Shown piece after piece: positions 7,637-18,384 of a DNA stretch of 64,000 nt. Source of the stretch: Quisquiliibacterium transsilvanicum (GTDB lineage Bacteria; Pseudomonadota; Gammaproteobacteria; Burkholderiales; Burkholderiaceae_E); contig NZ_JACHGB010000003.1 of NCBI RefSeq assembly GCF_014202215.1, forward strand, positions 124,001 through 188,000. The letters run 5' to 3'. Numbering within the stretch: position 1 is the first letter of the stretch; each line of letters begins with the position of its first letter. The translations under genes and the position numbers were made by a program. The notes under the pieces were generated by a model, which worked only from the letters and a program-made list of their open reading frames with translations, was not told the DNA's origin and searched no databases.

Positions 7637-9324
7637 TGCGCTGGCTCGACCACCTCATCGTGGTGCCGATCGTGCTGCCGCTGCTGGCCGGCGCGACGAT
7701 GGTGCTGCTCAGCGAACACCGGCGGCGCACGAAGTTCGCGCTGAGCCTGGGCTCCGCGCTCGGGCTGCTGGCCGTGTCGATCGCCCTGCTGCGCCTGGCC
7801 GACGGCCGCGGTGCCGACATGGCCGGCGCCACCTGGATCGGCGGGACTGGCGTCTACCTGGCGTCGAACTGGCCGGCGCCCTTCGGGATCGCGCTCGCGG
7901 TCGACCGGCTCACCGCGATGATGCTGCTGCTCACCTCGATCCTGGGCCTGGCCTCGCTGCTGTTCGCGCATGCCCGCTGGGACCGGGCCGGCGTCCATTT
8001 CCATCCGCTCTTCCAGTTCCTGCTGATGGGGCTCAACGGCGCCTTCCTGACTGCCGACCTCTTCAACCTGTTCGTCTTCTTCGAGGTGATGCTGGCCGCC
8101 TCCTACGGCCTCGTCCTGCACGGCTCTGGAGTGGCACGAGTGCGCGCCGGCCTGCACTACATTGCGGTGAACCTGGTGGCATCCTCGCTGTTCCTGGTCG
8201 GCGTCTCGATGATCTACGCGATCGTCGGCACGCTGAACATGGCCGAGCTGGCGGAGCTGCTCCCCGGCATCCCGCCGGAGGACCGGGCGCTGCTCGAGGC
8301 CGGAATGGCCATCCTCGGCGTGGCCTTCCTGATCAAGAGCGCGATGTGGCCGCTCAATTTCTGGCTGCGGCCCGCCTACGGCGCCGCCAGCGCGCCGGTG
8401 GCCGCGGTGTTCTCGGTGATGACCAAGGTCGGGGTCTACGTGATCCTTCGCCTCTGGCTGCTCCTGTTCGCCGAAGGGGCGGGCGACTCCACCGGCTTCG
8501 GCCGCGAGTGGCTGCTGGCGGGCGGGATGGCGACGCTGGCCGTGGGCACCATCGGCATGCTCGCCTCGCAGGACCTGCGGCGGCTGGCGAGCTACAGCGT
8601 GATCGTCTCCTCGGGCACCCTGCTGGCGGCGATCGGCTTCGGCAGCGCCGGCATGGTGGCCGGCGCGCTCTACTACCTGTTCAGCGCGTCGCTCGCCACC
8701 GCCGCGCTGTTCCTGCTCAACGAACTGATCGAACGCGGCCGCAGCTTCGGCGCAAGCGTGCTCGCGACCACGCTGGAGGCTTTCGAGGCCCAGGGCAGAC
8801 TGCATGCCGACCATGACGCGCTGCCGCCCGAGGCCGAGGAGACCGGCGTCGTGATTCCCGCCGCCATGGCCTTCCTCGGGCTCAGCTTCGTCTGCTGCGC
8901 GCTGCTGATCACCGGCCTGCCGCCGCTGTCGGGCTTCGTCGCGAAGTTTGCGATGCTGTCCGCAGTGCTTGCGCCTGCGGGAATCGAATCCACCGCGCAG
9001 CCTTCGGTGGATGGGGCGGGCTGGACCATGGTGACGCTGCTGATCGTCTCTGGCCTGGCCGGCGCGATCGCGCTGGCCCGCATCGGGATCCGCACCTTCT
9101 GGGTGCCGCCGGTCCGCCAGCCGCCCCGCCTGCGCCTGATCGAGGCGCTGCCCGTGGGGCTGCTGCTCGTGCTGACCATCACGATGACGATCGAGTCGGG
9201 CAAGGTCATGCGCTACCTGGACGCCACTGCGGCAGGCCTGCAGGAGTGGACCGGCTACACGCGCTCGGTGATGACCGCGGCGCCGGTGCCTGGCCCCGGC
9301 CTGCTGAAGGGGGACACGCCATGA
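7633..9324 (+). CDS. mrpD: Mrp antiporter subunit D
   Basis: Second NuoL/M/N-type proton-translocating subunit, 563 residues with about 14 membrane helices. The conserved acidic residue lies in FNLFVFFEVMLAASYGL and the lysine motif in LIKSAMWPLNFWLRPAYGAAS, followed by VMTKVGVYVILRL and a lysine-containing GFVAKFAMLSAVL helix. The start was set at the ATG overlapping the mrpC stop. A second ATG follows immediately. The stop overlaps mrpE by ATGA. Confidence 0.95.
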   Translation: MMRWLDHLIVVPIVLPLLAGATMVLLSEHRRRTKFALSLGSALGLLAVSIALLRLADGRGADMAGATWIGGTGVYLASNWPAPFGIALAVDRLTAMMLLLTSILGLASLLFAHARWDRAGVHFHPLFQFLLMGLNGAFLTADLFNLFVFFEVMLAASYGLVLHGSGVARVRAGLHYIAVNLVASSLFLVGVSMIYAIVGTLNMAELAELLPGIPPEDRALLEAGMAILGVAFLIKSAMWPLNFWLRPAYGAASAPVAAVFSVMTKVGVYVILRLWLLLFAEGAGDSTGFGREWLLAGGMATLAVGTIGMLASQDLRRLASYSVIVSSGTLLAAIGFGSAGMVAGALYYLFSASLATAALFLLNELIERGRSFGASVLATTLEAFEAQGRLHADHDALPPEAEETGVVIPAAMAFLGLSFVCCALLITGLPPLSGFVAKFAMLSAVLAPAGIESTAQPSVDGAGWTMVTLLIVSGLAGAIALARIGIRTFWVPPVRQPPRLRLIEALPVGLLLVLTITMTIESGKVMRYLDATAAGLQEWTGYTRSVMTAAPVPGPGLLKGDTP

Positions 9325-9809
9325 GGCGCGTGCCGCCCTCGCCGCTGCTCTCGCTGTTCCTTTTCTGTCTGTGGCTGATGCTCAACCAGAGCCTCGCGCC
9401 CGGGCATCTGCTGCTGGCCGCGGCGCTCGCGCTGGGCGTGCCCGCGCTGACCGCCGGCACCCGCCCGCTGCGGCCGCGCATCCGCAGGCCCTGGCTGCTG
9501 CTGCGGCTGGCCGCGGTGGTGCTCGTCGACGTGATCGCCTCCTGCGTGCGCGTGTCAGCGATCATCCTCGGCGGCGCCGAGCGCCGGCAGCACTCGGGCT
9601 TCATGGACATCCCGCTCGATCTTCAGGACCCGCACGGCCTCGCGGTGCTCGCCGCGATCGTCAACTCGACGCCCGGCACGGTCTGGGCCGAGCTCAGCGA
9701 GGACCGCAGCCTGCTGACCCTCCACGTGCTCGACCTGCGCGACGAGCAGGCCTGGATCGACACGATCAAGACGCGCTACGAGAAACCGCTGATGGCGATC
9801 TTCCAATGA
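9321..9809 (+). CDS. mrpE: Mrp antiporter subunit E
   Basis: A 162-residue MnhE-type subunit with N-terminal hydrophobic helices followed by a cytoplasmic domain. Family signatures are LMLNQSL near the N-terminus, GFMDIPLDLQDPHGLAVLAAIVNSTPGTVWAEL (split here by position, about residues 93-121) and LHVLDLRDEQAW. It is required for assembly or function of Mrp complexes. It starts at the ATGA overlap with mrpD and ends at an ATGA overlap with mrpF. Confidence 0.93.
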   Translation: MRRVPPSPLLSLFLFCLWLMLNQSLAPGHLLLAAALALGVPALTAGTRPLRPRIRRPWLLLRLAAVVLVDVIASCVRVSAIILGGAERRQHSGFMDIPLDLQDPHGLAVLAAIVNSTPGTVWAELSEDRSLLTLHVLDLRDEQAWIDTIKTRYEKPLMAIFQ

Positions 9810-10084
9810 CCATTCTGCTGCTCGCTGCCATGGGCTTCGCGATGGCCTGCCTGGGCCTGGCGATGCTCTTCGCCTCGATCCGGATGTTCCGCGGCCCCAC
9901 CGCGCAGGATCGCGTGATGGCAATGGACACGCTGTACGTGAGCGCGATGATGATGATGCTGGTGCTGGGCATGCGCTACGGCAGCCAGATCTATTTCGAG
10001 ATGTCGCTGCTGATCGCGCTGGTCGGCTTCGTGGGCTCGGTTGCCATGGCCAAGTTCCTGCTGCGCGGCGAGGTGATCGAGTGA
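9806..10084 (+). CDS. mrpF: Mrp antiporter subunit F
   Basis: A 92-residue three-helix membrane subunit with the family motif FRGPTAQDRVMAMDTL and the downstream EMSLLIALVGFVGSVAMAKFL segment. Both ends overlap neighbouring genes (ATGA from mrpE, GTGA into mrpG), consistent with a single polycistronic mRNA for the whole complex. Confidence 0.94.
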   Translation: MTILLLAAMGFAMACLGLAMLFASIRMFRGPTAQDRVMAMDTLYVSAMMMMLVLGMRYGSQIYFEMSLLIALVGFVGSVAMAKFLLRGEVIE

Positions 10085-10470
10085 GTCCGCTGGAGTCGGT
10101 GCCCCTCTGGGCGGCGCTGCCGGTCGCGCTGCTACTGGTGCTCGGGGGCCTGCTCGCGGTGACTGGTGCGCTGGGCCTGCTGCGCCTGTCGAACTTCTAC
10201 CAGCGGATCCACGGCCCGGCGCTGCTCAACTCGCTGGGCGCCGGCTGCGTGCTGATCGCCTCGATGCTCTACTTCAGCGCGCTGCAGTCGCGCCCGGTGA
10301 TCCACGAGCTGCTGATCTCGGTCTTCATGGTGCTGACCGCCCCGGTCACCGCGATCCTGCTGATGCGGGCGGCGATCTTCCGCGACCGCCGCGCCGGGCG
10401 CAACGACGTCCCGCCCGCCACCCACCGGCACGGCGAGCCGCTGGGCAGGACGGGGGAACGCGAGGAGTGA
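10081..10470 (+). CDS. mrpG: Mrp antiporter subunit G
   Basis: A 129-residue terminal subunit of the Mrp complex. The family core is GLLRLSNFYQRIHGPALLNSLG followed by ISVFMVLTAPVTAILLMRAA. It starts with GTG in a GTGA overlap with mrpF. The C-terminal tail beyond about residue 105 is polar and specific to this organism. The gene ends one base before the converging TonB-dependent receptor gene, leaving no room for a dedicated terminator. Confidence 0.93.
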   Translation: MSPLESVPLWAALPVALLLVLGGLLAVTGALGLLRLSNFYQRIHGPALLNSLGAGCVLIASMLYFSALQSRPVIHELLISVFMVLTAPVTAILLMRAAIFRDRRAGRNDVPPATHRHGEPLGRTGEREE

Positions 10471-10471
10471 C

Positions 10472-12886
10472 TCAGAACCGGTAGGCCACTTCGCCGTAGA
10501 CGGTGCGCCCCGGCTGCTTCGAGAAGACGAAGTAGTCGCGGTCGCCGATGTTGTCGACCGCCAGGCTCAGGCCCAGCTTGCGGTTCAGGCGGTAGCCGAG
10601 CTTGGCCGACCATATCCCGTGGGCGTCGTAGGCGCCGTATACGCCCTGCGAGGTGTTCACGTTCAGGTCGTCGCTGGAGGCGAACACCCGGCTCACGTAG
10701 CGGTAGGCCAGCAGGCCGGTCCAGGCCCCGCCGTCGTACTCCACTCCCGCGGCCCACATCGTCTGCGGAACGTCGGTGAGGTTCCTGCCCACGCTTTCCG
10801 GAACGGCATTGTTTCGGCTGATCTCGTAGCGAAACTGATGGGTCAGGCTGCCGAAGGCGGCAAGCCCCTTGACGGGCGTCGCCCAGCGCAAGCTGGCCTC
10901 GATTCCGTCGACGTCGGCCTCGCCGGCGTTCTCGGTCCTCGAGAGGGTCGGCGTGATGGTGCGCCGGTAGATCAGGTCCGACAGGCGCTGGCGATAGACG
11001 GTCACCGAGGCCGTGCCGCGGCCGGCCAGCACCAGGTCCGCGCCGAACTCGAGCGACTGGATGCGCTCTGGCTCGAGATCCGGCGACGCCTCCACCACTC
11101 GGATCACGCCTGCGGTGGCGGTGGCGAAGGTGCTGCGTGAATAGAGATCGAAGAGCGCCGGCGGCCGGAAGCCCTCCCCGTACGAGCCGCGCAGCGACAG
11201 CGAAGGCGTGGCCTGCCAGACCAGCGCCAGCTTCGGACTGAACTCGCTGAAGCTGCGCGAGTCGATGCCCTGCTCGAAAGCGGGCGACGCGGTCTGGATC
11301 ACCTGGCCCTGCGTCTCGAAGCGGTCGTAGCGCCCGCCGAGGTAGGCGGTGAACGCGTTGCCCAGGAAGTGCTCGCTCTGGAAGAACACCGCGGCGTTGT
11401 TCGAGGTGCCGCGCCCGGCGGTGCGCAGTGCGCCGCGGTCATCGGGGTCGCGCCAGTTCGCGAGCGCGAAGGTGCGCCTGTCCAGCGAGCTGCGGTTGAA
11501 CGCCACCCCGGTGGTCAGCACCCATCGATCGGACATCGGTGTGCGCAGCGACAGGTCGAAGTCGGTGCGGCTGTTGGGCTGGGTGGTCAGCTCGCCCGGC
11601 CCGGCGTCGTAGGTGGCGGCGCTGCGCGGCGTGGCCATCACGAAATCGAAGTCGTGACGCTGGGTGCCGAGGTTCGCGCGCAGCTCGGAGCCGCCTTCGA
11701 AGCGATGCTCGCCGCGCAGGAACATCCTGAAGTCCTGCTCGCCGGACGGCGACACGGTCAGGTAGTCGGTCTCGGCGAGCGCAAACCGTTGCCCCGGCGC
11801 CCCCGCGGGCGAAACCGTTCCGGCGAAGACCGCATTGCCGGCGGCGTCGCGCAGGAAGCTCACCGGACGCATACGGCCGATCGAATACTCGTTCCAGCTG
11901 ACACCGGCCACCAGCCTGGTGCGCTGGGTCGGGGAATGGTGGAAGGCCAGGCTGCCGCCCTGCTGCACCCAGGGGCGTGCGCCCTTAGTCCCCGCCCACC
12001 AGGCTGCGGCGCCATCGGTGGTCTCGGTGGGGCTGCCGCCGGTCACCGGGGCGCTGGCACCGGGGCCGAGTGCCTTCACGACGTGGTCGCTGTCCGCGTA
12101 GCCGGTGCTCTCCCGGTAGCCCAGCGAAAAGGTCACGCCGAGCCCTCCCTCGTAGCGCTTGCGGTGCACCAGCGAGGCGCCCCGCTGGCGCATGCTGCCC
12201 GCCCCCAGCCGCAGCTCGGTCAGCGGATCGTCCGGGCCCGCAGTGATGAAGTTGATCACGCCGCCCATGGCGTTGCCGCCGTACGACGCCGAGTAGGGAC
12301 CCCGCACCACCTCGACGCGCTCGACGCCCTCGAGCGAGATGCCGGCCACGTCGACGCCGCCGGTCAGTGCGTTGTTGATCGGCTGGCCGTCGATCATCAC
12401 CAGGGTGCGCGGGCTGCGCGGCACGCCCCGCAGCGACAGCACCGCCTGTCCGCTGCCCGGCACCTGCCCGCCCAGCGCCGGCCCGCGCACGTACAGGCCG
12501 GGCACCTCCACCAGGGCGTCGCCGAAACGCGACACATTGCGCTTCTCCAGTTGCTCGCTGCGCACCGCGGTGACGCTCGCCGGCACGCCCAGTTCCTCGG
12601 CCGCGCTGCGGGTGGCGGTCACGACCACGGCCTTCAGCGATGCGGGCGCGCCCTCGGCCCGGTCCTGCGGACCGGCGGCCGCGCCCTGCGCCACCTGGAC
12701 GGCCTCGCCCGACGCCTGCGCGCGGGCATCGACGGCGACCGCCCCGAGCGCAGCCGCCAGCGCGAGCGCAAGCGGCGCGGGCCGAAGCGCGATCCGCCCG
12801 GGAAGGGCCGCTGCGACCTGGCGCTTCGCGGTGACGGGTGGGTCGAAGGGGCGCGCGGCCGAGCGCGCGCGGTCGAGGGAAGTCAA
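10472..12886 (-). CDS. TonB-dependent outer membrane receptor
   Basis: Outer-membrane 22-strand beta-barrel receptor of 804 residues. After a signal region ending in AVDARAQA there is a TonB-box-like segment (VVVTATRS), the plug domain with LSLRGVPRSPRTLVMIDGQP and VVRGPYSASYGGNAMGGVINF, and a barrel ending in the terminal aromatic YGEVAYRF. The start was set at a TTG with AGGAG 7 bases upstream; no ATG lies nearby in frame, and the precursor N-terminus is long and Arg-rich. The substrate is not evident: iron chelate, copper or vitamin are all possible. It is divergent from nirS and shares its upstream region, including the FNR-type box. Confidence 0.85.
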   Translation of the reverse strand: MTSLDRARSAARPFDPPVTAKRQVAAALPGRIALRPAPLALALAAALGAVAVDARAQASGEAVQVAQGAAAGPQDRAEGAPASLKAVVVTATRSAAEELGVPASVTAVRSEQLEKRNVSRFGDALVEVPGLYVRGPALGGQVPGSGQAVLSLRGVPRSPRTLVMIDGQPINNALTGGVDVAGISLEGVERVEVVRGPYSASYGGNAMGGVINFITAGPDDPLTELRLGAGSMRQRGASLVHRKRYEGGLGVTFSLGYRESTGYADSDHVVKALGPGASAPVTGGSPTETTDGAAAWWAGTKGARPWVQQGGSLAFHHSPTQRTRLVAGVSWNEYSIGRMRPVSFLRDAAGNAVFAGTVSPAGAPGQRFALAETDYLTVSPSGEQDFRMFLRGEHRFEGGSELRANLGTQRHDFDFVMATPRSAATYDAGPGELTTQPNSRTDFDLSLRTPMSDRWVLTTGVAFNRSSLDRRTFALANWRDPDDRGALRTAGRGTSNNAAVFFQSEHFLGNAFTAYLGGRYDRFETQGQVIQTASPAFEQGIDSRSFSEFSPKLALVWQATPSLSLRGSYGEGFRPPALFDLYSRSTFATATAGVIRVVEASPDLEPERIQSLEFGADLVLAGRGTASVTVYRQRLSDLIYRRTITPTLSRTENAGEADVDGIEASLRWATPVKGLAAFGSLTHQFRYEISRNNAVPESVGRNLTDVPQTMWAAGVEYDGGAWTGLLAYRYVSRVFASSDDLNVNTSQGVYGAYDAHGIWSAKLGYRLNRKLGLSLAVDNIGDRDYFVFSKQPGRTVYGEVAYRF

Positions 12887-12958
12887 GGCGATTCTCCTGG
12901 TGCGGCGCCGCACTCCGGGGGCGGCGTCCTTGTTTGTGTATCCGAGGCGCCACTCTAG

Positions 12959-14800
<1,842 letters not shown>

Positions 14801-14827
14801 TCCGGCGTCCGCAACAAGGGAGATTCC

Positions 14828-15145
14828 ATGAAACGCAACATCGTTGCCAAGCTGGCCTTCGCCGCCGTCGCAGTCGGCATCGCGGCCCCGGCATTCGCCA
14901 GCGCCGACCTGGCCAAGAAGTACAACTGCACGGCCTGCCACGCAGCCGACAAGAAGATGGTCGGTCCGGCGTACAAGGACGTCGCAGCCAAGTACAAGGG
15001 CCAGGCGGATGCCGTCGCCAAGCTGTCCGACAAGGTGAAGAAGGGCGGCTCCGGCGTCTGGGGCCCCGTCCCCATGCCGCCGAACGCTGCGGTGCCCGAC
15101 GCGGACATCAAGGTTCTCGTCGAGTGGGTGCTGGCGACCAAGTGA
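14828..15145 (+). CDS. nirM: Class I c-type cytochrome (c551-like), probable NirS electron donor
   Basis: A small periplasmic electron carrier of 105 residues. The signal peptide ends near PAFASA (about residue 24), giving a mature protein of about 81 residues. The heme attachment motif is CTACH at 34-38, and the distal methionine is probably in PVPMPPN near residue 80. Length and order match cytochrome c551, which passes electrons to cd1 nitrite reductase. It follows nirS with AGGGAG before the start, so it is probably co-transcribed. A strong hairpin with a T tract lies just after the stop codon. Confidence 0.88.
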   Translation: MKRNIVAKLAFAAVAVGIAAPAFASADLAKKYNCTACHAADKKMVGPAYKDVAAKYKGQADAVAKLSDKVKKGGSGVWGPVPMPPNAAVPDADIKVLVEWVLATK

Positions 15146-15165
15146 CGCCAGCCGGACCCCGGTCC

Positions 15166-16422
15166 GTGAAAGGGGCGGCCCCAAGGGGCCGCCCTTTTTT
15201 TCGCGCAGCGCGCGCCAGCCTCCTCGCCGCCGCCGCGGCGACCGCTTTCGCACTGGCCCAGTCGGCCGCTGCCGCCGGCTCGTTGATCCCCAGCGGTGCC
15301 GCGGGGCAGTCCCGCGTCGAGCTTCTGGAATGCGCCAGCGGCCAGTCCGCAGGGCAGACGACGCTCGACGCCCCGCTCGCCGCCCCCGCCGTCCTTGCTG
15401 CGGACGGCTCGGCCCTCTACGCGGCGACCCGCTCCGGCGAGCTGCTGCGGCTCGTCGTACCCACGCTGGAGACCTCGGCGCGCGTCACCCTCGCCTACCG
15501 ACCGGCTGCGCTGGCGGCGGGCAGCGGTCCGGACGCGATCCTGCTGGCAGGCGGACGCGGCGATGAACCGCTCTCCGCACACGATCCGGTCACGCTCAAC
15601 GAGCTGGCGCGGTACAGGCAGCGCGACGGCAAGGCCGCCACCGTGAGCGCCCTGATGGACAACCCCGGGCGCAGCGCGCTGGTGGTCGGGTTCGACGACC
15701 TGCCCGAGACCTGGGAGATCGTCTACGACCGCGCGGCGCCCCCGGTGCTGCTGGGCTTCGTGCACGACTACCGGAACAAGGAGGCGGTACCGCTGCCGGG
15801 CCGGCTCACTGCGAGGCCCTTCATCGTGGCCTCGCCGACGCGGGCCTTCGCCCCTGGCCCCCTGCCCTGGGAGCTTGCACGGATCGACAGCCGGGGCGCG
15901 CTGGGCGTGATCAACCTGGAGGTGCGCCGAGAGATCGAGCGCCCTGCGCTTGCGCCTCCGGGCGGTCCCGAGCGCGTCGCCGCCTGGCGGCAGCCCGCGG
16001 GCGGCGCGGCGGATGGCCAAGGCCCGGCCGGCGCCCGCGGCTGGGTCGCCGCGGCCCCTGGCGCGAGCGCCCTGGTGCCGATGCGCGCGGTCGGCTGGCG
16101 GCCGCTGCCGCCGATCGAGCTTGGCGGTGAGGTGCTCGCACTGACGCCGGAGCCGTGGGGGCCGCGCGTACTGGCCGCCCATCGGGGCCAGGACGGGATC
16201 CTGGTTTCGACGGTCGATCCGTCAGATGGCGCGGTGACGCGACTCGCGACGCTGCCTGCCATGAGAGGCGAGCGCGCAATGGCCACGCTGCGCTTCGTCC
16301 CCGGCAAGGGCAGCGGCAGCGGCGCAGGCTGCGTCGCGCTGGTCGACGCCGACGGCCGCTGGCTTGGAAGTGTCAGCGAGCCCGAGCGCGGGCCCGGGGC
16401 CGCGCCGGCGCTCAGCCGCTGA
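15166..16422 (+). CDS. Exported beta-propeller-like protein, possibly heme d1 domain-related (NirF/NirN-like)
   Basis: A 418-residue protein. A hydrophobic export segment near residues 13-34 (SLLAAAAATAFALAQSAAAA) is followed by repeated beta-strand-like blocks. These resemble in order the d1 propeller of NirS/NirF, for example VSALMDNPGRSALVVGFDD then TWEIVYD. No heme c motif is present. Similarity was judged by eye, so the assignment is tentative. The signal peptide requires a start at or near the GTG at 15166, which places the first codons within the terminator hairpin; there is no Shine-Dalgarno. It might instead be a degenerate or poorly expressed gene. Confidence 0.5.
   Translation: MKGAAPRGRPFFRAARASLLAAAAATAFALAQSAAAAGSLIPSGAAGQSRVELLECASGQSAGQTTLDAPLAAPAVLAADGSALYAATRSGELLRLVVPTLETSARVTLAYRPAALAAGSGPDAILLAGGRGDEPLSAHDPVTLNELARYRQRDGKAATVSALMDNPGRSALVVGFDDLPETWEIVYDRAAPPVLLGFVHDYRNKEAVPLPGRLTARPFIVASPTRAFAPGPLPWELARIDSRGALGVINLEVRREIERPALAPPGGPERVAAWRQPAGGAADGQGPAGARGWVAAAPGASALVPMRAVGWRPLPPIELGGEVLALTPEPWGPRVLAAHRGQDGILVSTVDPSDGAVTRLATLPAMRGERAMATLRFVPGKGSGSGAGCVALVDADGRWLGSVSEPERGPGAAPALSR
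15169..15201 (+). terminator. Rho-independent terminator after the c551 gene
   Basis: A 10-bp perfect GC stem (GGGCGGCCCC / GGGGCCGCCC) with a tiny AA loop is followed by seven T residues at 15195-15201. Additional A-T pairs are possible at its base. It begins 23 bases after the c551 stop codon and should end the nirS-nirM transcript. It also lies inside the N-terminal coding region proposed for the next gene. Confidence 0.88.
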
Positions 16423-16792
16423 AGAAACCCAGCGGCGACTTGGTCAGCGCCACCGACACGATGAAGCCGAAGATCCCGATCGCGACCAGCCCGGCGACGG
16501 CGCGCGACGCAAGCGTGTGGCCGCGCTTGATTGCGATCGACCCGACGACGATGTAGGCCAGCAGCGCGACGATCTTCACCACCAGCCAGGCGGGAAGCGC
16601 GCCGATCATCACGGCCATGCCGATGGCGGACAGCAGCAGCAAGGTATCGATGATGTGCGGCAGGATGCGTGCCGCACGCGAACCCAGTGCGCGGGAGCGG
16701 CCGAGCATCAGCAGATACCGCAGCACGAATCCCGCGATGCTGAGCGTCGCGGTGGTGACGTGGAGCTGCTTGAGGAATTCGTAGCTGGGCAT
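16412..16792 (-). CDS. SirB2 family membrane protein
   Basis: A 126-residue inner-membrane protein with four hydrophobic helices. The N-terminal YEFLKQLHVTTATLSIAGFVLR, PHIIDTLLLLSAIGMAV and C-terminal LTKSPLGFF match the SirB2 family, whose molecular function is not known. A GTG start 24 bases upstream (MASAASLS) is an alternative. Its last 11 bases overlap tail-to-tail with the propeller-like gene. It lies 44 bases downstream of a Dnr-like regulator on the same strand. Confidence 0.75.
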   Translation of the reverse strand: MPSYEFLKQLHVTTATLSIAGFVLRYLLMLGRSRALGSRAARILPHIIDTLLLLSAIGMAVMIGALPAWLVVKIVALLAYIVVGSIAIKRGHTLASRAVAGLVAIGIFGFIVSVALTKSPLGFFSG

Positions 16793-16836
16793 GGAAAGGG
16801 ATGCCGCACTGGCCACCGGCAGGCTGCCGGAATGGC

Positions 16837-17535
16837 TCAGGCGAGGTGGCTGCGGAGCAGTTCGGGATCCAGGATGCTGATCTCGGCGCCGCGCACGCCG
16901 ATCGCCCCTTCGTGGCTGAGCTCGCCGAGGATGCGCGAGAAGTGTTCCGGGGTGAGGTTCAGCCTTGAAGCGATCACGCCCTTGTTCGCGTCCAGGGTGA
17001 TGCGCACCGGACCATCATCCGGGGCCTTTGCGTACTCGTCGACGTCGCGCAACAGGTAGCCGATCACCCGCTGCATGCCAGAGCGCAGCGAGTAGGCCTC
17101 GACATCCTGGATGAGGCCGATCAGCCGCCGGCTCAGGCTGGCGAGCATCACCCGCGCGAGATGGGGGTCGGCCGCGATCTCCGCGTCGATCACTTCCTTG
17201 GAGATGTGCAGCAGCAGCGAATCCGCGAGCGCCTGCCCGTACACCACGTAGGAGCGGTCCGAGAACATCAGCGCCTCGCCGAACGACTGCCCGGGCCCCA
17301 GGATGTCGATGACCTTCTCGGATCCCTGCGGCGACACGAAGGCAAGCTTCACCTGCCCGTAGACCACTGCGTGGAAACCAACGCAGGGGTCGCCCCGCTG
17401 GAAGATCGTCTGCCCCTTGGAAGCCCGGACCTCGGCAGTGCCGGCAGCGATGCGGTCGATCTCCGGTGCGCTCAGCCCCTGGAACATCGGCAGATTGGAA
17501 AGGAAAGTCCTGGTCTTGATCGTGGGCGCCCGCAT
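16837..17535 (-). CDS. Crp/Fnr family regulator, Dnr-like (copy 1)
   Basis: A 232-residue cyclic-nucleotide-binding-fold regulator. The sensor beta-roll (about residues 15-130) contains PGQSFGEALMF, then a dimerisation helix and a winged helix. The recognition helix reads SRLNLTPEHFSRIL, and its E-x-x-S-R pattern is that of FNR/Dnr proteins that read TTGAT half-sites. The N-terminal cysteine cluster of oxygen-sensing FNR is absent, so it is more like Dnr, which senses NO. The start was taken at an ATG after GGAGG; a GTG 10 codons upstream is possible. It is divergent from a second regulator of the same family. Confidence 0.85.
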   Translation of the reverse strand: MRAPTIKTRTFLSNLPMFQGLSAPEIDRIAAGTAEVRASKGQTIFQRGDPCVGFHAVVYGQVKLAFVSPQGSEKVIDILGPGQSFGEALMFSDRSYVVYGQALADSLLLHISKEVIDAEIAADPHLARVMLASLSRRLIGLIQDVEAYSLRSGMQRVIGYLLRDVDEYAKAPDDGPVRITLDANKGVIASRLNLTPEHFSRILGELSHEGAIGVRGAEISILDPELLRSHLA

Positions 17536-17585
17536 GTTCCTCCGGCCTGCGCGTAATAGATGCACCGAGGATGGGCATTGTAGGC

Positions 17586-17599
17586 TTGATCCATGTCAT
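17586..17599. promoter_or_regulatory. Imperfect FNR/Dnr-type site between the paired regulators
   Basis: TTGATCCATGTCAT has a perfect left half-site and a degenerate right half (GTCAT against ATCAA), 8 of 10 specific bases matching. It lies in the 128-base divergent region between the two Dnr-like genes and could serve auto- or cross-regulation. Confidence 0.5.
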
Positions 17600-17663
17600 G
17601 TGCGGTGGCGAATCGGGCACGGACAATGGCTCTGGTCCAGGATTCAGCAACCGAGAGCACCCG

Positions 17664-18350
17664 ATGATGGCCCGAAAGCGGCTAGACGTGGCCAGCGCAC
17701 TGGCCAGCGTGCCGATGTTCCGGCAGCTCGCCCCCGAACAGCTTGCGGAGATCGCTCGCGGCACGCGGATCGTGCGCGGCGCGCGCGGCGATCTGCTCTT
17801 TCACAAGGGCGACCTGCCCACCGGATTCTGGCTGATCATGTTCGGCCAGGTGAAGCTCGCGTTGTCCACCGATCGCGGCGCCGAGAAAGTGCTCCAGCTG
17901 CTCGGGCCCGGCCAGTCCTTCGGCGAGGCGGTCATGCTGCTGGAACGCGCCTACCTGGTGCATGCCGAGTGCCTGGCCGACTCCCTTCTTCTGCACGTGC
18001 CCAAGCAGGCGGTGTTCGACGCGATCGACGCCGACCCGGGGTTTGCGCGGAAGATGCTCGCGGGACTGAGCTTCCGGCTGCACGAGCTGGTTTCCGACGT
18101 GGAGGCCTACAGCATGCGCTCGGCCGCCCAGCGCCTGGTCGGCTACCTGCTGAATCTCTCCGACGGACAGGCCGACAATGACGGAAAGATTTCGCTGCCC
18201 ACCTCCAAGCACCTGGTCGCTTCGCGGCTGAACCTGACCCCCGAGACGCTGTCGCGAATCCTGCACACGCTGGCCGACGAGGAACTGATCCGCGTCGAGG
18301 GCCGCTCGGTGACCATCTGCGACGTGGAGCGGCTCAAGGCCTACTCCTGA
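17664..18350 (+). CDS. Crp/Fnr family regulator, Dnr-like (copy 2)
   Basis: A 228-residue paralogue of the divergent neighbour with the same architecture: beta-roll with GPGQSFGEAVMLLERAY, dimer helix, and winged helix with recognition segment SRLNLTPETLSRIL, including E-x-x-S-R. It has no FNR-type cysteine cluster. The start is the first of two adjacent ATG codons, preceded by a weak GAGAG; reading further upstream gives no family-like sequence. A DUF2249 gene follows 34 bases downstream. Together with copy 1 it probably controls nirS through the operator at 12980-12993. Confidence 0.85.
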   Translation: MMARKRLDVASALASVPMFRQLAPEQLAEIARGTRIVRGARGDLLFHKGDLPTGFWLIMFGQVKLALSTDRGAEKVLQLLGPGQSFGEAVMLLERAYLVHAECLADSLLLHVPKQAVFDAIDADPGFARKMLAGLSFRLHELVSDVEAYSMRSAAQRLVGYLLNLSDGQADNDGKISLPTSKHLVASRLNLTPETLSRILHTLADEELIRVEGRSVTICDVERLKAYS

Positions 18351-18384
18351 CTCCATCCGAATCCATACTCTGAAGGCCGCACCG

